A DNA stretch of 64,000 nt from Cellulophaga fucicola (GTDB lineage: Bacteria; Bacteroidota; Bacteroidia; Flavobacteriales; Flavobacteriaceae): contig NZ_FPIY01000003.1 of the NCBI RefSeq assembly GCF_900119145.1, forward strand, positions 162,299 to 226,298, written 5' to 3'. Below are positions 18,279-26,533 of this stretch, piece by piece; position 1 is the first letter of the stretch; each line of letters begins with the position of its first letter. The notes under the pieces are model-generated. The model had not been told where the DNA came from. It made no database searches and saw only the letters and a list, made by a program, of their open reading frames with translations. The position numbers were made by a program, and so were the translations under genes.

Positions 18279-19508
18279 TTGAAGCACTATATATACATAC
18301 TCGTTATACTTATATGCAGCTTTAGCTGCAGTAAAAGTGATGCTCCAAAAAAACAGGATACAAGTACTATAACATCTACACTAATAACTAAAAAAGATTC
18401 TTTTACAGCTGGTGACTCTATTGTATTAAAGTTTTCTTCAACCAAAGAAAATGAAGCTGTTTTAATAATAAAAAATGTATACGGAACTACGGTATTGCGC
18501 CCAAAGACAGACAAAGAAATATCGACCTATAAAATCCCTAATAGCTTTAGTAGTATTGCCAACAAAATACATTGGGAATTAATCTTAAATTCTAATAAAC
18601 TAGCAACAGGTAGCATACAAATTACAACGGACACAACTAAAAAAACCAAGCTAGAAACATATTTAGGACCAAGAAGTATTATTGCTGGCGGTAATGATTT
18701 TTCTATGCTTGTTAATGTTCCTACAGATTGGTTAGATAACCCAATGTTAGATGATACTAAAGTGGCCATAAAACATCAATTTAAAAAAGAGATTACAATA
18801 GACACTTTAAGAGTAAAAAATTTAGTTGCCTGGACAACTATTTATTCTCCTAAAAAAACAGGGCGTATTTTAATTACCTCTTTATCTAGCGGTACCAAAT
18901 CTAAAGAATTAACTTCTGTTATTTTGCCAGACAATGCATCTGACTTTACCATAGGTTATACTAGAAATCATAAATACGCAGATGGCAACCAAATTATTAC
19001 GTTTACATCGTCTACCATAAAAGACAATCACGGCAACATAGTTAGTGATGGTACTTTGGTTTTATTCTCGGTAAAAAACAGTAATGGCATACAATTACAA
19101 ACTAATGGCACCACTATTAATGGTGTTGCAAAAGCAAAATTATTACACCCAACAAAAAAAGAGTCTTGGGTAGTTACAGCATATGTTACTGGTGCAGCAA
19201 AAAGCAATAATTTGCCTGTAGATTTTGATGCTGCAATAGTAGACTACACAATTACTCTTTCTAAAGATAATAGAACTATAACTATTGGGCCAATAGAGAG
19301 TTTTATGCAACAATTGGTGCCAGACGGACTTGCCGTTAAAGCTACTATTTACGATGCTAATAAAATAGTCCTAAACACTAAAGAAACAACCACTTTAAAA
19401 GGGTTTGCAACATTTAATCTTGACAGTGATTTTTACAAATCTAACGACTACAATATAACAATTGAAGCCGCTGGCATTAAAAAAAATAAGACTCTACATT
19501 TAAGATGA
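18279..19508 (+). CDS. Lipoprotein of the exopolysaccharide locus, Ig-like domains, TTG start
   Basis: A 409-residue protein that begins at a TTG three bases after the previous stop. The start is supported because it gives a full lipoprotein signal (YILVILICSFSC, Cys 17). The rest is beta-rich. Residues ~20-125 look like a macroglobulin/Ig-like module (SFTAGDSIVLKFSST) and residues ~235-320 like a bacterial Ig-like domain (DGTLVLFSVKNSNGIQLQTNGTTINGVAKAKL). No catalytic motif is visible. It lies between a membrane glycosyltransferase-like protein and a glycosidase-like protein and overlaps the next gene by 4 bp, so it probably assists polymer assembly or export in the periplasm. Confidence 0.7.
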   Translation: MKHYIYILVILICSFSCSKSDAPKKQDTSTITSTLITKKDSFTAGDSIVLKFSSTKENEAVLIIKNVYGTTVLRPKTDKEISTYKIPNSFSSIANKIHWELILNSNKLATGSIQITTDTTKKTKLETYLGPRSIIAGGNDFSMLVNVPTDWLDNPMLDDTKVAIKHQFKKEITIDTLRVKNLVAWTTIYSPKKTGRILITSLSSGTKSKELTSVILPDNASDFTIGYTRNHKYADGNQIITFTSSTIKDNHGNIVSDGTLVLFSVKNSNGIQLQTNGTTINGVAKAKLLHPTKKESWVVTAYVTGAAKSNNLPVDFDAAIVDYTITLSKDNRTITIGPIESFMQQLVPDGLAVKATIYDANKIVLNTKETTTLKGFATFNLDSDFYKSNDYNITIEAAGIKKNKTLHLR

Positions 19509-21025
19509 AAAGAAACAGAAACATATACCGCATACTATTGCTTTTATCCTTTATAGGGTTAAACGCATTGCTGCTTTTTGGTATTAGCTCTATTTTATCT
19601 TATTTAAATACTGGTGCAGACAGGGCTTCTATTTTACACATAGAACAGAATTTTGAAGAAACATATACTCCTAAAATTACATGGAGTAATACAACTAACG
19701 AAGGCAGGCCTATAGAAGACCAGACTTTAAAAGCTGTAGAAAAAGATTATATAAGTGCTTGGAACGTTCGTAACCTAGCCTATACAACAAACGATATGTA
19801 TGGTATTGAAGATTACTATACAGAAAGTGCTAGAAAAAAAATAAACAACACCCTAAAGTTAAATACCAAAAACGGAACAACTTTAAAGACTACGACCATA
19901 AAGCATAACCCAACTGTAAATTTTTACAGCACAGATGGTAAATTAATTGTATTTACAGATCGTAATGTAGAACAATACCAAGAAGTTTATAGCAATAAAG
20001 AATTGGTTGGCACATACCATATTGCTCCTAGCTACAAAGTTATGATGCTTTTAGAAGATGGTTTTTGGCGAATTAGACATTTGGTTGAAATAGAGTCTGA
20101 ATCTAAAAAGAACAACACAAACCAAAGAGAAACTATAGATACAAAAAATATAAAAGGTATTAATTACTATCCCAAAAATACACCTTGGGATATGTATGGC
20201 AAAAAATACGATAGCACTGTTTTACAAAAAGATTTTGCTCTAATACAGCAAATGGGACTAAATACAATTCGGATTTTTGTGCCTTATGAAGACTTTGGCA
20301 AAGCCACTGTAGACCCAAAAAAATTAGCCCAACTAAAACAAACTCTAACTATTGCAGAACAGCATAATTTAAAAGTAATAGTTACTTTATTTGATTTTTA
20401 TGGTAATTATGACATTCAAGATTGGACTTTAACCCATAGGCACGCAGAACAAATTGTAACGGCACTTAAAGATTATAACGCGTTACTTGCTTGGGACATT
20501 AAAAATGAACCCGATTTAGATTTTGAATCTCGTGGAAAAGAAAAGGTAACTGCGTGGCTTACACAAATGATAAAAAACATAAAAGAGTGGGACAGCAAAA
20601 CAAATGTTACTATTGGCTGGTCTAGTACAGAAGGAGCAGAAAATTTAGTTGAAGAAGTAGATTTTGTGTCTTTTCATTATTACAAAAAACCAAAAGACTT
20701 TTTAGATGCTTATGCAGTTTTAAAAGAGAAGAGTAAAGGCAAGGATTTGGTTTTGCAAGAATACGGTTATTCTTCTTATAGTGGTTTTTGGAATTTTTAC
20801 ACCGGATCTAACAATGACCAAACCCAGTATTATAAAGAAATGCAAAGCTATGTAAAACAAGAAGATATACCTTTTATATTGTGGACTTTATATGACTTTG
20901 AAACTATACCAACTGCTGTGGTTGGTAGGTTACCTTGGCGTAAAAAACAACAACAATATTTTGGTTTATTAACTACAGAAGGCAAAGAAAAAGAGGCTAT
21001 TTCTTTTATAAAAACAAAAAAATAA
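19505..21025 (+). CDS. Membrane-anchored GH5-like protein with NTF2-like domain
   Basis: A 506-residue protein starting at an ATGA overlap with the lipoprotein gene. One N-terminal membrane segment (residues ~9-30) is followed by an NTF2-like module (~70-200, with AVEKDYISAWNVRNLAYTTND) and a TIM barrel of the GH5/GH2-C type (~215-500). Barrel motifs are KGINYYPKNTPWDMYG, GLNTIRIFVPYEDFG, AWDIKNEPD (likely acid/base Glu), SFHYYKKP and LVLQEYGYSS (likely nucleophile Glu). The upstream membrane protein has a similar NTF2-like module. Such enzymes in synthesis loci often trim or transfer the new polymer. Confidence 0.78.
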   Translation: MKRNRNIYRILLLLSFIGLNALLLFGISSILSYLNTGADRASILHIEQNFEETYTPKITWSNTTNEGRPIEDQTLKAVEKDYISAWNVRNLAYTTNDMYGIEDYYTESARKKINNTLKLNTKNGTTLKTTTIKHNPTVNFYSTDGKLIVFTDRNVEQYQEVYSNKELVGTYHIAPSYKVMMLLEDGFWRIRHLVEIESESKKNNTNQRETIDTKNIKGINYYPKNTPWDMYGKKYDSTVLQKDFALIQQMGLNTIRIFVPYEDFGKATVDPKKLAQLKQTLTIAEQHNLKVIVTLFDFYGNYDIQDWTLTHRHAEQIVTALKDYNALLAWDIKNEPDLDFESRGKEKVTAWLTQMIKNIKEWDSKTNVTIGWSSTEGAENLVEEVDFVSFHYYKKPKDFLDAYAVLKEKSKGKDLVLQEYGYSSYSGFWNFYTGSNNDQTQYYKEMQSYVKQEDIPFILWTLYDFETIPTAVVGRLPWRKKQQQYFGLLTTEGKEKEAISFIKTKK

Positions 21026-21060
21026 AGGGGGAAACAGCTAACCATACTGTTCCCCCCTTT
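21024..21060. terminator. Bidirectional terminator between GH5-like and GT4 genes
   Basis: AAAGGGGGAAACAG (21024-21037) pairs with CTGTTCCCCCCTTT (21047-21060). On the minus strand the stem is followed by a T-run from the end of the plus-strand gene. Confidence 0.85.
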
Positions 21061-21063
21061 GGG

Positions 21064-21071
21064 CTTAACCT
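21064..21071 (-). other. AGGTTAAG in the 3' UTR of the GT4 gene
   Basis: Reading the minus strand, AGGTTAAG begins 10 nt after the GT4 stop and just before the terminator. It is identical to the core of the small-RNA-like repeats and complementary to the CTTAACCT next to the same gene's start codon. A matching AGGTTAAG lies just after the REC-GT2 stop (13821-13814). Confidence 0.5.
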
Positions 21072-21080
21072 AACCGTAAA

Positions 21081-22355
21081 TTATTTTGCTATAAGCTCAC
21101 TTGCAACTTCTTCTTCTTTCTTCATTTCTCTTTCCTTTTCTCTTTCTGCTATAATAGTATCAATACTTACGTTACCAGATTTAGCCATTTGTATTGCCGT
21201 AAAGTAATCTACATACATCTGTGTAATATCAGACATTGGTAAAGAACAAGCAGCTTTATAATTAGCTTTAGATAATTCTTCTCTATAATCGTCGTACGTT
21301 AATATGTTTTCTATTGCATCTGCTAAAGACTCAGCACTTTCTGGCTCAAAAAACTCACCTCTATAACCTTCTTCTTTAACTAGTATGCTTAAGTCTCCTA
21401 AATCTGGTAAAGCAACTGCCTTACCATAACTACCTGCTTGGTGCAATACACCAGAGCTACCTGTTGTAGATGTGTAAGGAAAAACAACTACAGCACTATC
21501 TCCAAAAATAACAGGCACATCCTCTTCTGCAACATAACCTGTAAACCTTAATTGGTCTACGTGGTTGTATTTTTTGCTCACTTCATTTAAATAACCTGGT
21601 GTGTTTGGGCTATCTGTACCTGCTATAACTATTTCTATATCTTGTTTTGTACGTTGGCGAATAATTTCTACTGCTTCTATTAAAACCTCAACTTTTTTAT
21701 AAGTTCCAAATTTTCCAAAAGCCATTACTTGCTTAGGTCCTTTAGGCAGCTCATAAGTTGGTTCTGGTGGAGTTTCAAAAGCACCGTGTGGTATTAAAGC
21801 AACATTTCTAGAATTATATTTATCTTCTAATATACTCTTGTATTTACTAATTGTAACGGCTAAAACATCTGAAGCTAAAACTACTTTTGTTAGTGTACTA
21901 CCAATAAAGTTATAAGCTTTCTTTAAAAAGTTATTTTTAGTGATACCTGCATTTTCTAAATCTACCTGCTCTAATATATTATGTAATAAAGAAATTGTTG
22001 GTATACCTTTTAATTTACATATTAATGGTAACATTAAACCTAACGCAGCAGGGACTTTTTTATCTCCAAATTTTAAAAACTGAAGGTTAAATAAAACTGC
22101 GTCTGGTTTAGTGTCTGCAATTGCACCCATAATACCAAAAACATTTTTGTAGCTATTAAAATCCCAGCATTCTTTAACTGTAATTTTACAACCATCTTCA
22201 GTAAAAGAAAGGTCTTTGGCTTCTTTGGTTTTGTCTGTAATTAAGACAATTTCAGTTACTTCTTTTTGTAATCTAAAATGTTTTACCAAGTGGTATCCGT
22301 ATTCTGTTAAAGTTACTTTACTTGGTGGGTACGCTGTTACAATTGCTAATTTCAT
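21081..22355 (-). CDS. GT4-family glycosyltransferase
   Basis: A 424-residue cytoplasmic enzyme with the GT-B fold. The N-terminal half starts MKLAIVTAYPPSKVTLTEYGYHLV. The C-terminal half has the GT4 pattern KQVMAFGKFGTYKKVEVLIEAVEII for donor binding, RFTGYVAEEDVPVIFGDSAVVVFPYTS, and GSSGVLHQAGSYGKAVALPDLGD in place of the usual E-x7-E segment. It should add a sugar to the growing repeat unit. The last ~30 residues are highly charged. The gene is monocistronic, with its own promoter, LytTR boxes and leader motif upstream and a strong terminator downstream. Confidence 0.88.
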   Translation of the reverse strand: MKLAIVTAYPPSKVTLTEYGYHLVKHFRLQKEVTEIVLITDKTKEAKDLSFTEDGCKITVKECWDFNSYKNVFGIMGAIADTKPDAVLFNLQFLKFGDKKVPAALGLMLPLICKLKGIPTISLLHNILEQVDLENAGITKNNFLKKAYNFIGSTLTKVVLASDVLAVTISKYKSILEDKYNSRNVALIPHGAFETPPEPTYELPKGPKQVMAFGKFGTYKKVEVLIEAVEIIRQRTKQDIEIVIAGTDSPNTPGYLNEVSKKYNHVDQLRFTGYVAEEDVPVIFGDSAVVVFPYTSTTGSSGVLHQAGSYGKAVALPDLGDLSILVKEEGYRGEFFEPESAESLADAIENILTYDDYREELSKANYKAACSLPMSDITQMYVDYFTAIQMAKSGNVSIDTIIAEREKEREMKKEEEVASELIAK

Positions 22356-22356
22356 A

Positions 22357-22382
22357 AGGTTAAGATTTTAAGGTTATTTGGG
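22357..22382 (-). promoter_or_regulatory. Leader motif CCCAAAT-N11-CTTAACCT one base before the GT4 start codon
   Basis: On the minus strand CCCAAAT (22382-22376) and CTTAACCT (22364-22357) are 11 nt apart, the same spacing as on the plus strand of the repeats at 42357-44250. Pairing with a minus-strand RNA from those repeats would cover the translation start. Confidence 0.6.
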
Positions 22383-22396
22383 TTAAATTTCTTATA

Positions 22397-22404
22397 CAAA
22401 TATC
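22397..22404 (-). promoter_or_regulatory. -7 promoter box of the GT4 gene
   Basis: On the minus strand it reads GATATTTG, one mismatch from TAnnTTTG. The 30-bp distance to the LytTR-type box is the same as at the other three promoters. Confidence 0.65.
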
Positions 22405-22434
22405 CATCTTAAACCCTTATTTAAAAGGCGATTA

Positions 22435-22464
22435 GAGACGAATCAACTATTACTATAGACGAAT
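22435..22464 (-). promoter_or_regulatory. LytTR-type binding site P2 (GT4 promoter)
   Basis: In plus-strand text GAGACGAAT (22435-22443) and TAGACGAAT (22456-22464) are direct repeats on a 21-bp period, with 12 bp between them. The proximal box is 30 bp from the -7 box. Confidence 0.75.
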
Positions 22465-22580
22465 GAAAAGAGTGTTGCGATTAGAGGTTTTAGTAGCAAA
22501 ACAACAACGTAAAAACAAGGTTTTATCTATTGCGTTAATAAAAACAGAACCTTATTATTGTAATTAAACAAGAGTTTCTC

Positions 22581-22620
22581 AAAAACAAAAAAGCCCAAAA
22601 CTTAATTAAAAGTCTTAGGC
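22581..22620 (-). terminator. Terminator of the flippase gene
   Basis: On the minus strand GCCTAAGAC pairs with GTTTTGGGC (with G-U pairs) around an AT-rich loop and is followed by a T-rich run. It lies about 40 nt after the flippase stop. Confidence 0.7.
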
Positions 22621-22657
22621 CGTTTCTCGGGGGGAACAGTCATATTATAAGTAGGTC

Positions 22658-23893
22658 TTATATATTTCTTTTTGATGAAAAGTAAAGTAGCTGTGCAAAA
22701 AGCAATGCTAACATTACTATAATTTGTAATTGAACGACCATAGCTAAACTGCTATGAAAAAATACTATTAATACTATTTGTGATAATCCTAATACGCCAG
22801 ATAGTATAACCGGCACATAATAGTCTAGAGATAAAAAATAGTATGCAAATATGTTAGAGATTGCAAAAAGGGAAGTTGCCAATGCATATTGCCATAATAA
22901 TGATGACATTGCTAAATAAGCATCTCCAAACATTAAAGAGATTATTGTTTCTGGAAAAATATAACAAGCAGCAACTATAACAACAGATAGTAAACTTATA
23001 TAACCAACATATTTAAATAAAATAGGCGCTGTACGTTTTCCTTCTTTTCTTTTTTCTATAACAGCAGGTAATAATAACATTACAAACATCCAGGCTACAA
23101 AGTAAACTACTCTACCTATTAATGCTAAAGATGCATAAAGACCAGCGTCTAAAGAGTTAAAGTAATGCTTAACTAATAGTACATCGCTATTGTTTATTAT
23201 AATCTGTGTAAGCTCGTAACCTGCAGTTAATAGTATAAATGTTGTTACTTTCTTTTTGTTTTCTGATGTTAAAACTTTAGAAGCCGAAAAAGATATTTTC
23301 TTGAATTTTACTGGTACAAGTCCAAAAACAAAAGAGATAACTATGCCCACAGCTACCAAAAAAGCCGGATTCATAGGAACAAATAACAATAATGCTAGCG
23401 TTATTAAAAGTCTACTCCACATTTCTGATTGATATGTTACAGATAAACCTGCGTAATCTTGCTTTCCTTGAAATTTTCCTCTTTTAACAGACATAACAAA
23501 GTAAAGTGGAATACCAACTGCAAAAACCTTAAACATTGTAGATGATTGCGTATTAAATAATTGTTGTAAATCTTGTGAAAAGAAGAAAAGTAATGCTCCA
23601 ATTGCGAATCCAAAAATAACAGCGTATTTCTGCATATAATTTTCAAAAGCAATCCATTGTTCTCCAGAAAACAAAATATTAAATTTTGTAGTTACCAATT
23701 GAAAAGTCATTCCTACAAACGATAACACTAATAATAATGTTATTAGTAAAGCAGCATCTGCAAAGGCAGTAGGTCCCAACATACGACCTAATATTAAGTT
23801 ATATAGGTAGTTTCCTCCGTTTACAACAAGTACACTTGTCATAAATAATTGCTCTGGAGTAATCTTCTTTTTTACAAAACTAAACGCGGTCAT
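22658..23893 (-). CDS. Wzx-type polysaccharide flippase (MOP superfamily)
   Basis: A 411-residue inner-membrane protein with about 12 hydrophobic helices. It starts MTAFSFVKKKITPEQLFMTSVLVVNGGNY and has the MOP-superfamily layout with charged loops and helices such as FAIGALLFFF and VVYFVAWMFVMLLLPAVI. Members flip lipid-linked oligosaccharides or polymer across the inner membrane. It overlaps the upstream 78-codon gene by 14 bp, so the two are translated as a pair. The promoter upstream carries LytTR boxes. Assignment to the superfamily is firm; the substrate is unknown. Confidence 0.88.
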   Translation of the reverse strand: MTAFSFVKKKITPEQLFMTSVLVVNGGNYLYNLILGRMLGPTAFADAALLITLLLVLSFVGMTFQLVTTKFNILFSGEQWIAFENYMQKYAVIFGFAIGALLFFFSQDLQQLFNTQSSTMFKVFAVGIPLYFVMSVKRGKFQGKQDYAGLSVTYQSEMWSRLLITLALLLFVPMNPAFLVAVGIVISFVFGLVPVKFKKISFSASKVLTSENKKKVTTFILLTAGYELTQIIINNSDVLLVKHYFNSLDAGLYASLALIGRVVYFVAWMFVMLLLPAVIEKRKEGKRTAPILFKYVGYISLLSVVIVAACYIFPETIISLMFGDAYLAMSSLLWQYALATSLFAISNIFAYYFLSLDYYVPVILSGVLGLSQIVLIVFFHSSLAMVVQLQIIVMLALLFAQLLYFSSKRNI

Positions 23894-24116
23894 TGCTAAA
23901 GATATAAGATGTGTTAGACAAAATCATTACTGGCGCAATTTGCTTATTCTCTTGGCCAACAATAGTTAAAACTTTATTGTTTTTGGCTACCTTAATATAT
24001 AATTGCTCTAATTGTTTAGCGCTAGAAAAAACTATTTCGTTTACTCTTTCTAGAGACAAAATTAATTTTTCGTTACGCTTTAAATAAAAATCGATATGGT
24101 TGTTAAGTGTCTTCAT
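23880..24116 (-). CDS. Small unknown protein coupled to the flippase
   Basis: A 78-residue protein, not recognised. It begins MKTLNNHIDFYLKRNEKLILSL, has a likely helical first half and a short beta-like end (KVLTIVGQENKQIAPVMIL). No signal peptide, membrane helix or cysteine pair is visible. The stop lies inside the flippase coding region in another frame (14-bp overlap), which suggests translational coupling and a joint role. It is the first full ORF of a LytTR-type transcript. Confidence 0.6.
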   Translation of the reverse strand: MKTLNNHIDFYLKRNEKLILSLERVNEIVFSSAKQLEQLYIKVAKNNKVLTIVGQENKQIAPVMILSNTSYIFSNDRV

Positions 24117-24152
24117 ATTCTGAGTGTTAAGATTTCCTTTTACTTCTAAAAA

Positions 24153-24182
24153 CTAGCTGTTATGATTAATTTGTAAAGCCAT
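24153..24182 (-). CDS. Possible nine-codon leader peptide upstream of the flippase operon
   Basis: In the predicted leader an ATG at 24182 opens a 9-codon frame (MALQINHNS) ending at TAG (24155-24153). CTTAACCT lies 13 nt before the ATG. It may be a regulatory uORF, or chance. Confidence 0.25.
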   Translation of the reverse strand: MALQINHNS

Positions 24183-24195
24183 AATTTTATATTTT

Positions 24196-24203
24196 AGGTT
24201 AAG
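24196..24203 (-). promoter_or_regulatory. CTTAACCT in the flippase-operon leader
   Basis: The 8-mer that lies at the start codons of REC-GT2 and GT4 also occurs here, about 20 nt downstream of the -7 box. The companion CCCAAAT is absent. Confidence 0.4.
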
Positions 24204-24222
24204 TTTTGTTTTATTGATACAG

Positions 24223-24230
24223 CAAATATC
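24223..24230 (-). promoter_or_regulatory. -7 promoter box of the 78-aa/flippase operon
   Basis: On the minus strand it reads GATATTTG, identical to the GT4 box. Confidence 0.65.
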
Positions 24231-24260
24231 AGGGAACTTATTATCTTAAATTGGCGTCTG

Positions 24261-24290
24261 TAGACGACTAGACGTTTACTGTAGATGAAT
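24261..24290 (-). promoter_or_regulatory. LytTR-type binding site P3 (flippase / exporter divergent region)
   Basis: In plus-strand text TAGACGACT (24261-24269) and TAGATGAAT (24282-24290) form direct repeats on a 21-bp period, 30 bp from the -7 box. The site also lies upstream of the plus-strand TPR/YaiO gene and may serve both. Confidence 0.75.
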
Positions 24291-24408
24291 GGTTAGGTTT
24301 TCTCTTTAAATAAAAAATTAGTTCTGTATTAATTAAATAAAACAAAGCACTAATAAATCTAAAATGTATTCGTTATATTACTGTAGTAATAACCCTACCT
24401 GTTCTATA

Positions 24409-26484
24409 ATGAGAAAATTTGCATCCTTTTTTATATTCCTTATTACCATATCTTTAACCGCACAAGAAGACTTTACTCCTGGTTTTAAATTGTTAGAGAA
24501 TGGAGATTTTAAAGAAGCAAAAACATTTTTTGAACCCTTTACAAAAAGCTTACCTACAAACAAAACTGTTTTAATTTGTTATGGTAGAGCAGTTGGTTTA
24601 AGCGGTGAACCAGAGGTAGCTAATACAATATTTAAAGACCTACTAAAAAAGCACCCTAATGATTTTGAAGTACAGATAAATTATTACGAATCTTTTTTAT
24701 GGGCAAATCAATACCAAGAAGCCAAACCTTTATACGCAGACTTAGTTGCTAAAAATCCTGAAAATTTTGCTGCAATACTAGGGTATGCAAACACATTAAG
24801 TAATTTAAAGGAATACAAAGACGCTTTAAAATGGGTTAACAAAGCTCTAGAAATAGATCCTAATAACGGTAGTGCTAAAGTATCTAGAAAATACATTAAA
24901 CTTGGCTATGCTAATTACTATGTAAATAACCAGAATTACAAAAAGGGAGAGAGCCTATTAAACGAAATATTAGAAGATTTTCCGGATGATAAAGATGCAC
25001 TATTAAACCTAGCTAATATCTTTTTAATTACTAAGGAGGTAAAAAAAGCTAAAGAAACGTATTATAAATACGCTAAAACACCTAAAGACTCTATTACAGC
25101 TCTAAATGGTGTTGCTCTAGCAGAGCATATAGGAGAAAAAGAAAAAATAGCTCTAGAAACGGCTATTAACGCTAAACAAAAAGCAATTAAACTTAAAGAT
25201 ACCGAACTTTTAGAAAAAAGTGAAGAACGTTATGTACAAGCCTTAATCTGGAATAGAAAATTTGTCTCCGCGAAAAAAGAAATTAGTGTCTTAGAAGAAA
25301 AATATCCAAATCGTAATTGGGTTCTGGCTTTAAAAGCTACCTTGGGTATGTACACTGCTAAATTTAAAACCAGCATTACAAACTATGATAAAATATTAGT
25401 CAACGATAGTCTTTCTTTTGATGGTAACTTAGGTAAAGCAAATGCATTATTTGCGTCTGATAAAATTGTACCTGCATACATAACTACATATAAAACCTTA
25501 GATATTTTTCCGAAACAGAAAGATGCCTCTGGCTTAATTAAAAAATTAAATACAAACTACACGCCATTTGCAGAACAACAAGTTAGCTACACGTTTGATA
25601 ATGGCGATAATACGGCAATATCTTTAAGAAGTGCTGTTATGGTTCCGTTATCTACTAAATTTAGAACAACGGTATCTTATCAATATAGAACCACAGAAAA
25701 TACCACAACAAACAACAAGGCAAATTCGCATATTGTACAAGCAGACATTGAATATAAGTTGATGCCACAAACTAATTTATTAACCTCTGTTGGACTTAAC
25801 AACTCTAGGTTTTCTAACACAGCGTACACACAACCTATTATTCAGGCTAAATTACAAATGAAGCCTTTGTCTTTTTTAAACCTAGATTTAGGATACCAAA
25901 GAGAAGTACAAAACTTTAATGCCGAGTTAATAGAAAGAGAAATTGTGATGAACCATTATAGCTTAATCTACAACTTAAGCACAAACTTTAATTTAGGCTG
26001 GTATAGCCAATTAATACACACAAAACAGACAGACAACAACGAAAGAAACCTTTTATTTACTTCTTTATATTACAATGTATTACGCAAACCTGCCTTAAAA
26101 TTTGGTGTAAACTACCAATACATAACATTTAAAGATCAGTTACCATTAATATATTTTAGCCCAGATAAGTACAAAGCTTTAGAACTATTTGGGGACGTTA
26201 GAGGTAAAATAAACTCTAAAACTAATTATTTTGCAAGTGCAGCTACAGGTCTACAGTATGTAGAAGAACAAGATGCTAGTTCTCTCTTTAGAGCAGAAGC
26301 TGGAGTAACACATCAATTTTCTGATAGATTAATAGGTGATATATATGCTAAGTATAGTAATATAGCATCTGCTACAGCTGCCGGTTTTGAGTTTACAGAA
26401 GTAGGTATTAAACTAAAATACTACTTAACTAAGCAGCCTTTATTTTTAGATAGATTGAAGAAAAAATACAGTATAAACAAATAA
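24409..26484 (+). CDS. TPR plus YaiO-type beta-barrel outer-membrane protein, likely polysaccharide exporter
   Basis: I use the ATG at 24409 because it gives a clear signal peptide (MRKFASFFIFLITISLTAQ). An in-frame ATG at 24364 would add 15 polar residues. The mature protein has TPR-like helical repeats over its first ~380 residues (LEIDPNNGSAKVSRKYIKLG, FPDDKDALLNLANIFL) and a YaiO-like barrel of about 12-14 strands at the C-terminus (SYTFDNGDNTAISLRSAV, NLDLGYQREVQNFNAEL). The architecture parallels PgaA and BcsC, where periplasmic TPRs feed a polymer into a barrel. Next to a flippase and glycosyltransferases, an export role is likely. Confidence 0.82.
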   Translation: MRKFASFFIFLITISLTAQEDFTPGFKLLENGDFKEAKTFFEPFTKSLPTNKTVLICYGRAVGLSGEPEVANTIFKDLLKKHPNDFEVQINYYESFLWANQYQEAKPLYADLVAKNPENFAAILGYANTLSNLKEYKDALKWVNKALEIDPNNGSAKVSRKYIKLGYANYYVNNQNYKKGESLLNEILEDFPDDKDALLNLANIFLITKEVKKAKETYYKYAKTPKDSITALNGVALAEHIGEKEKIALETAINAKQKAIKLKDTELLEKSEERYVQALIWNRKFVSAKKEISVLEEKYPNRNWVLALKATLGMYTAKFKTSITNYDKILVNDSLSFDGNLGKANALFASDKIVPAYITTYKTLDIFPKQKDASGLIKKLNTNYTPFAEQQVSYTFDNGDNTAISLRSAVMVPLSTKFRTTVSYQYRTTENTTTNNKANSHIVQADIEYKLMPQTNLLTSVGLNNSRFSNTAYTQPIIQAKLQMKPLSFLNLDLGYQREVQNFNAELIEREIVMNHYSLIYNLSTNFNLGWYSQLIHTKQTDNNERNLLFTSLYYNVLRKPALKFGVNYQYITFKDQLPLIYFSPDKYKALELFGDVRGKINSKTNYFASAATGLQYVEEQDASSLFRAEAGVTHQFSDRLIGDIYAKYSNIASATAAGFEFTEVGIKLKYYLTKQPLFLDRLKKKYSINK

Positions 26485-26513
26485 AGCCCTAACACATAGC
26501 TAAGGCTTTATTT
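26480..26513. terminator. Bidirectional terminator between exporter and LytTR regulator genes
   Basis: AAATAAAGCC (26479-26488) pairs with GGCTTTATTT (26504-26513), with T-rich flanks on both strands. Confidence 0.8.
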
Positions 26514-26533
26514 ATATTTTAGTTAAACTTAAC

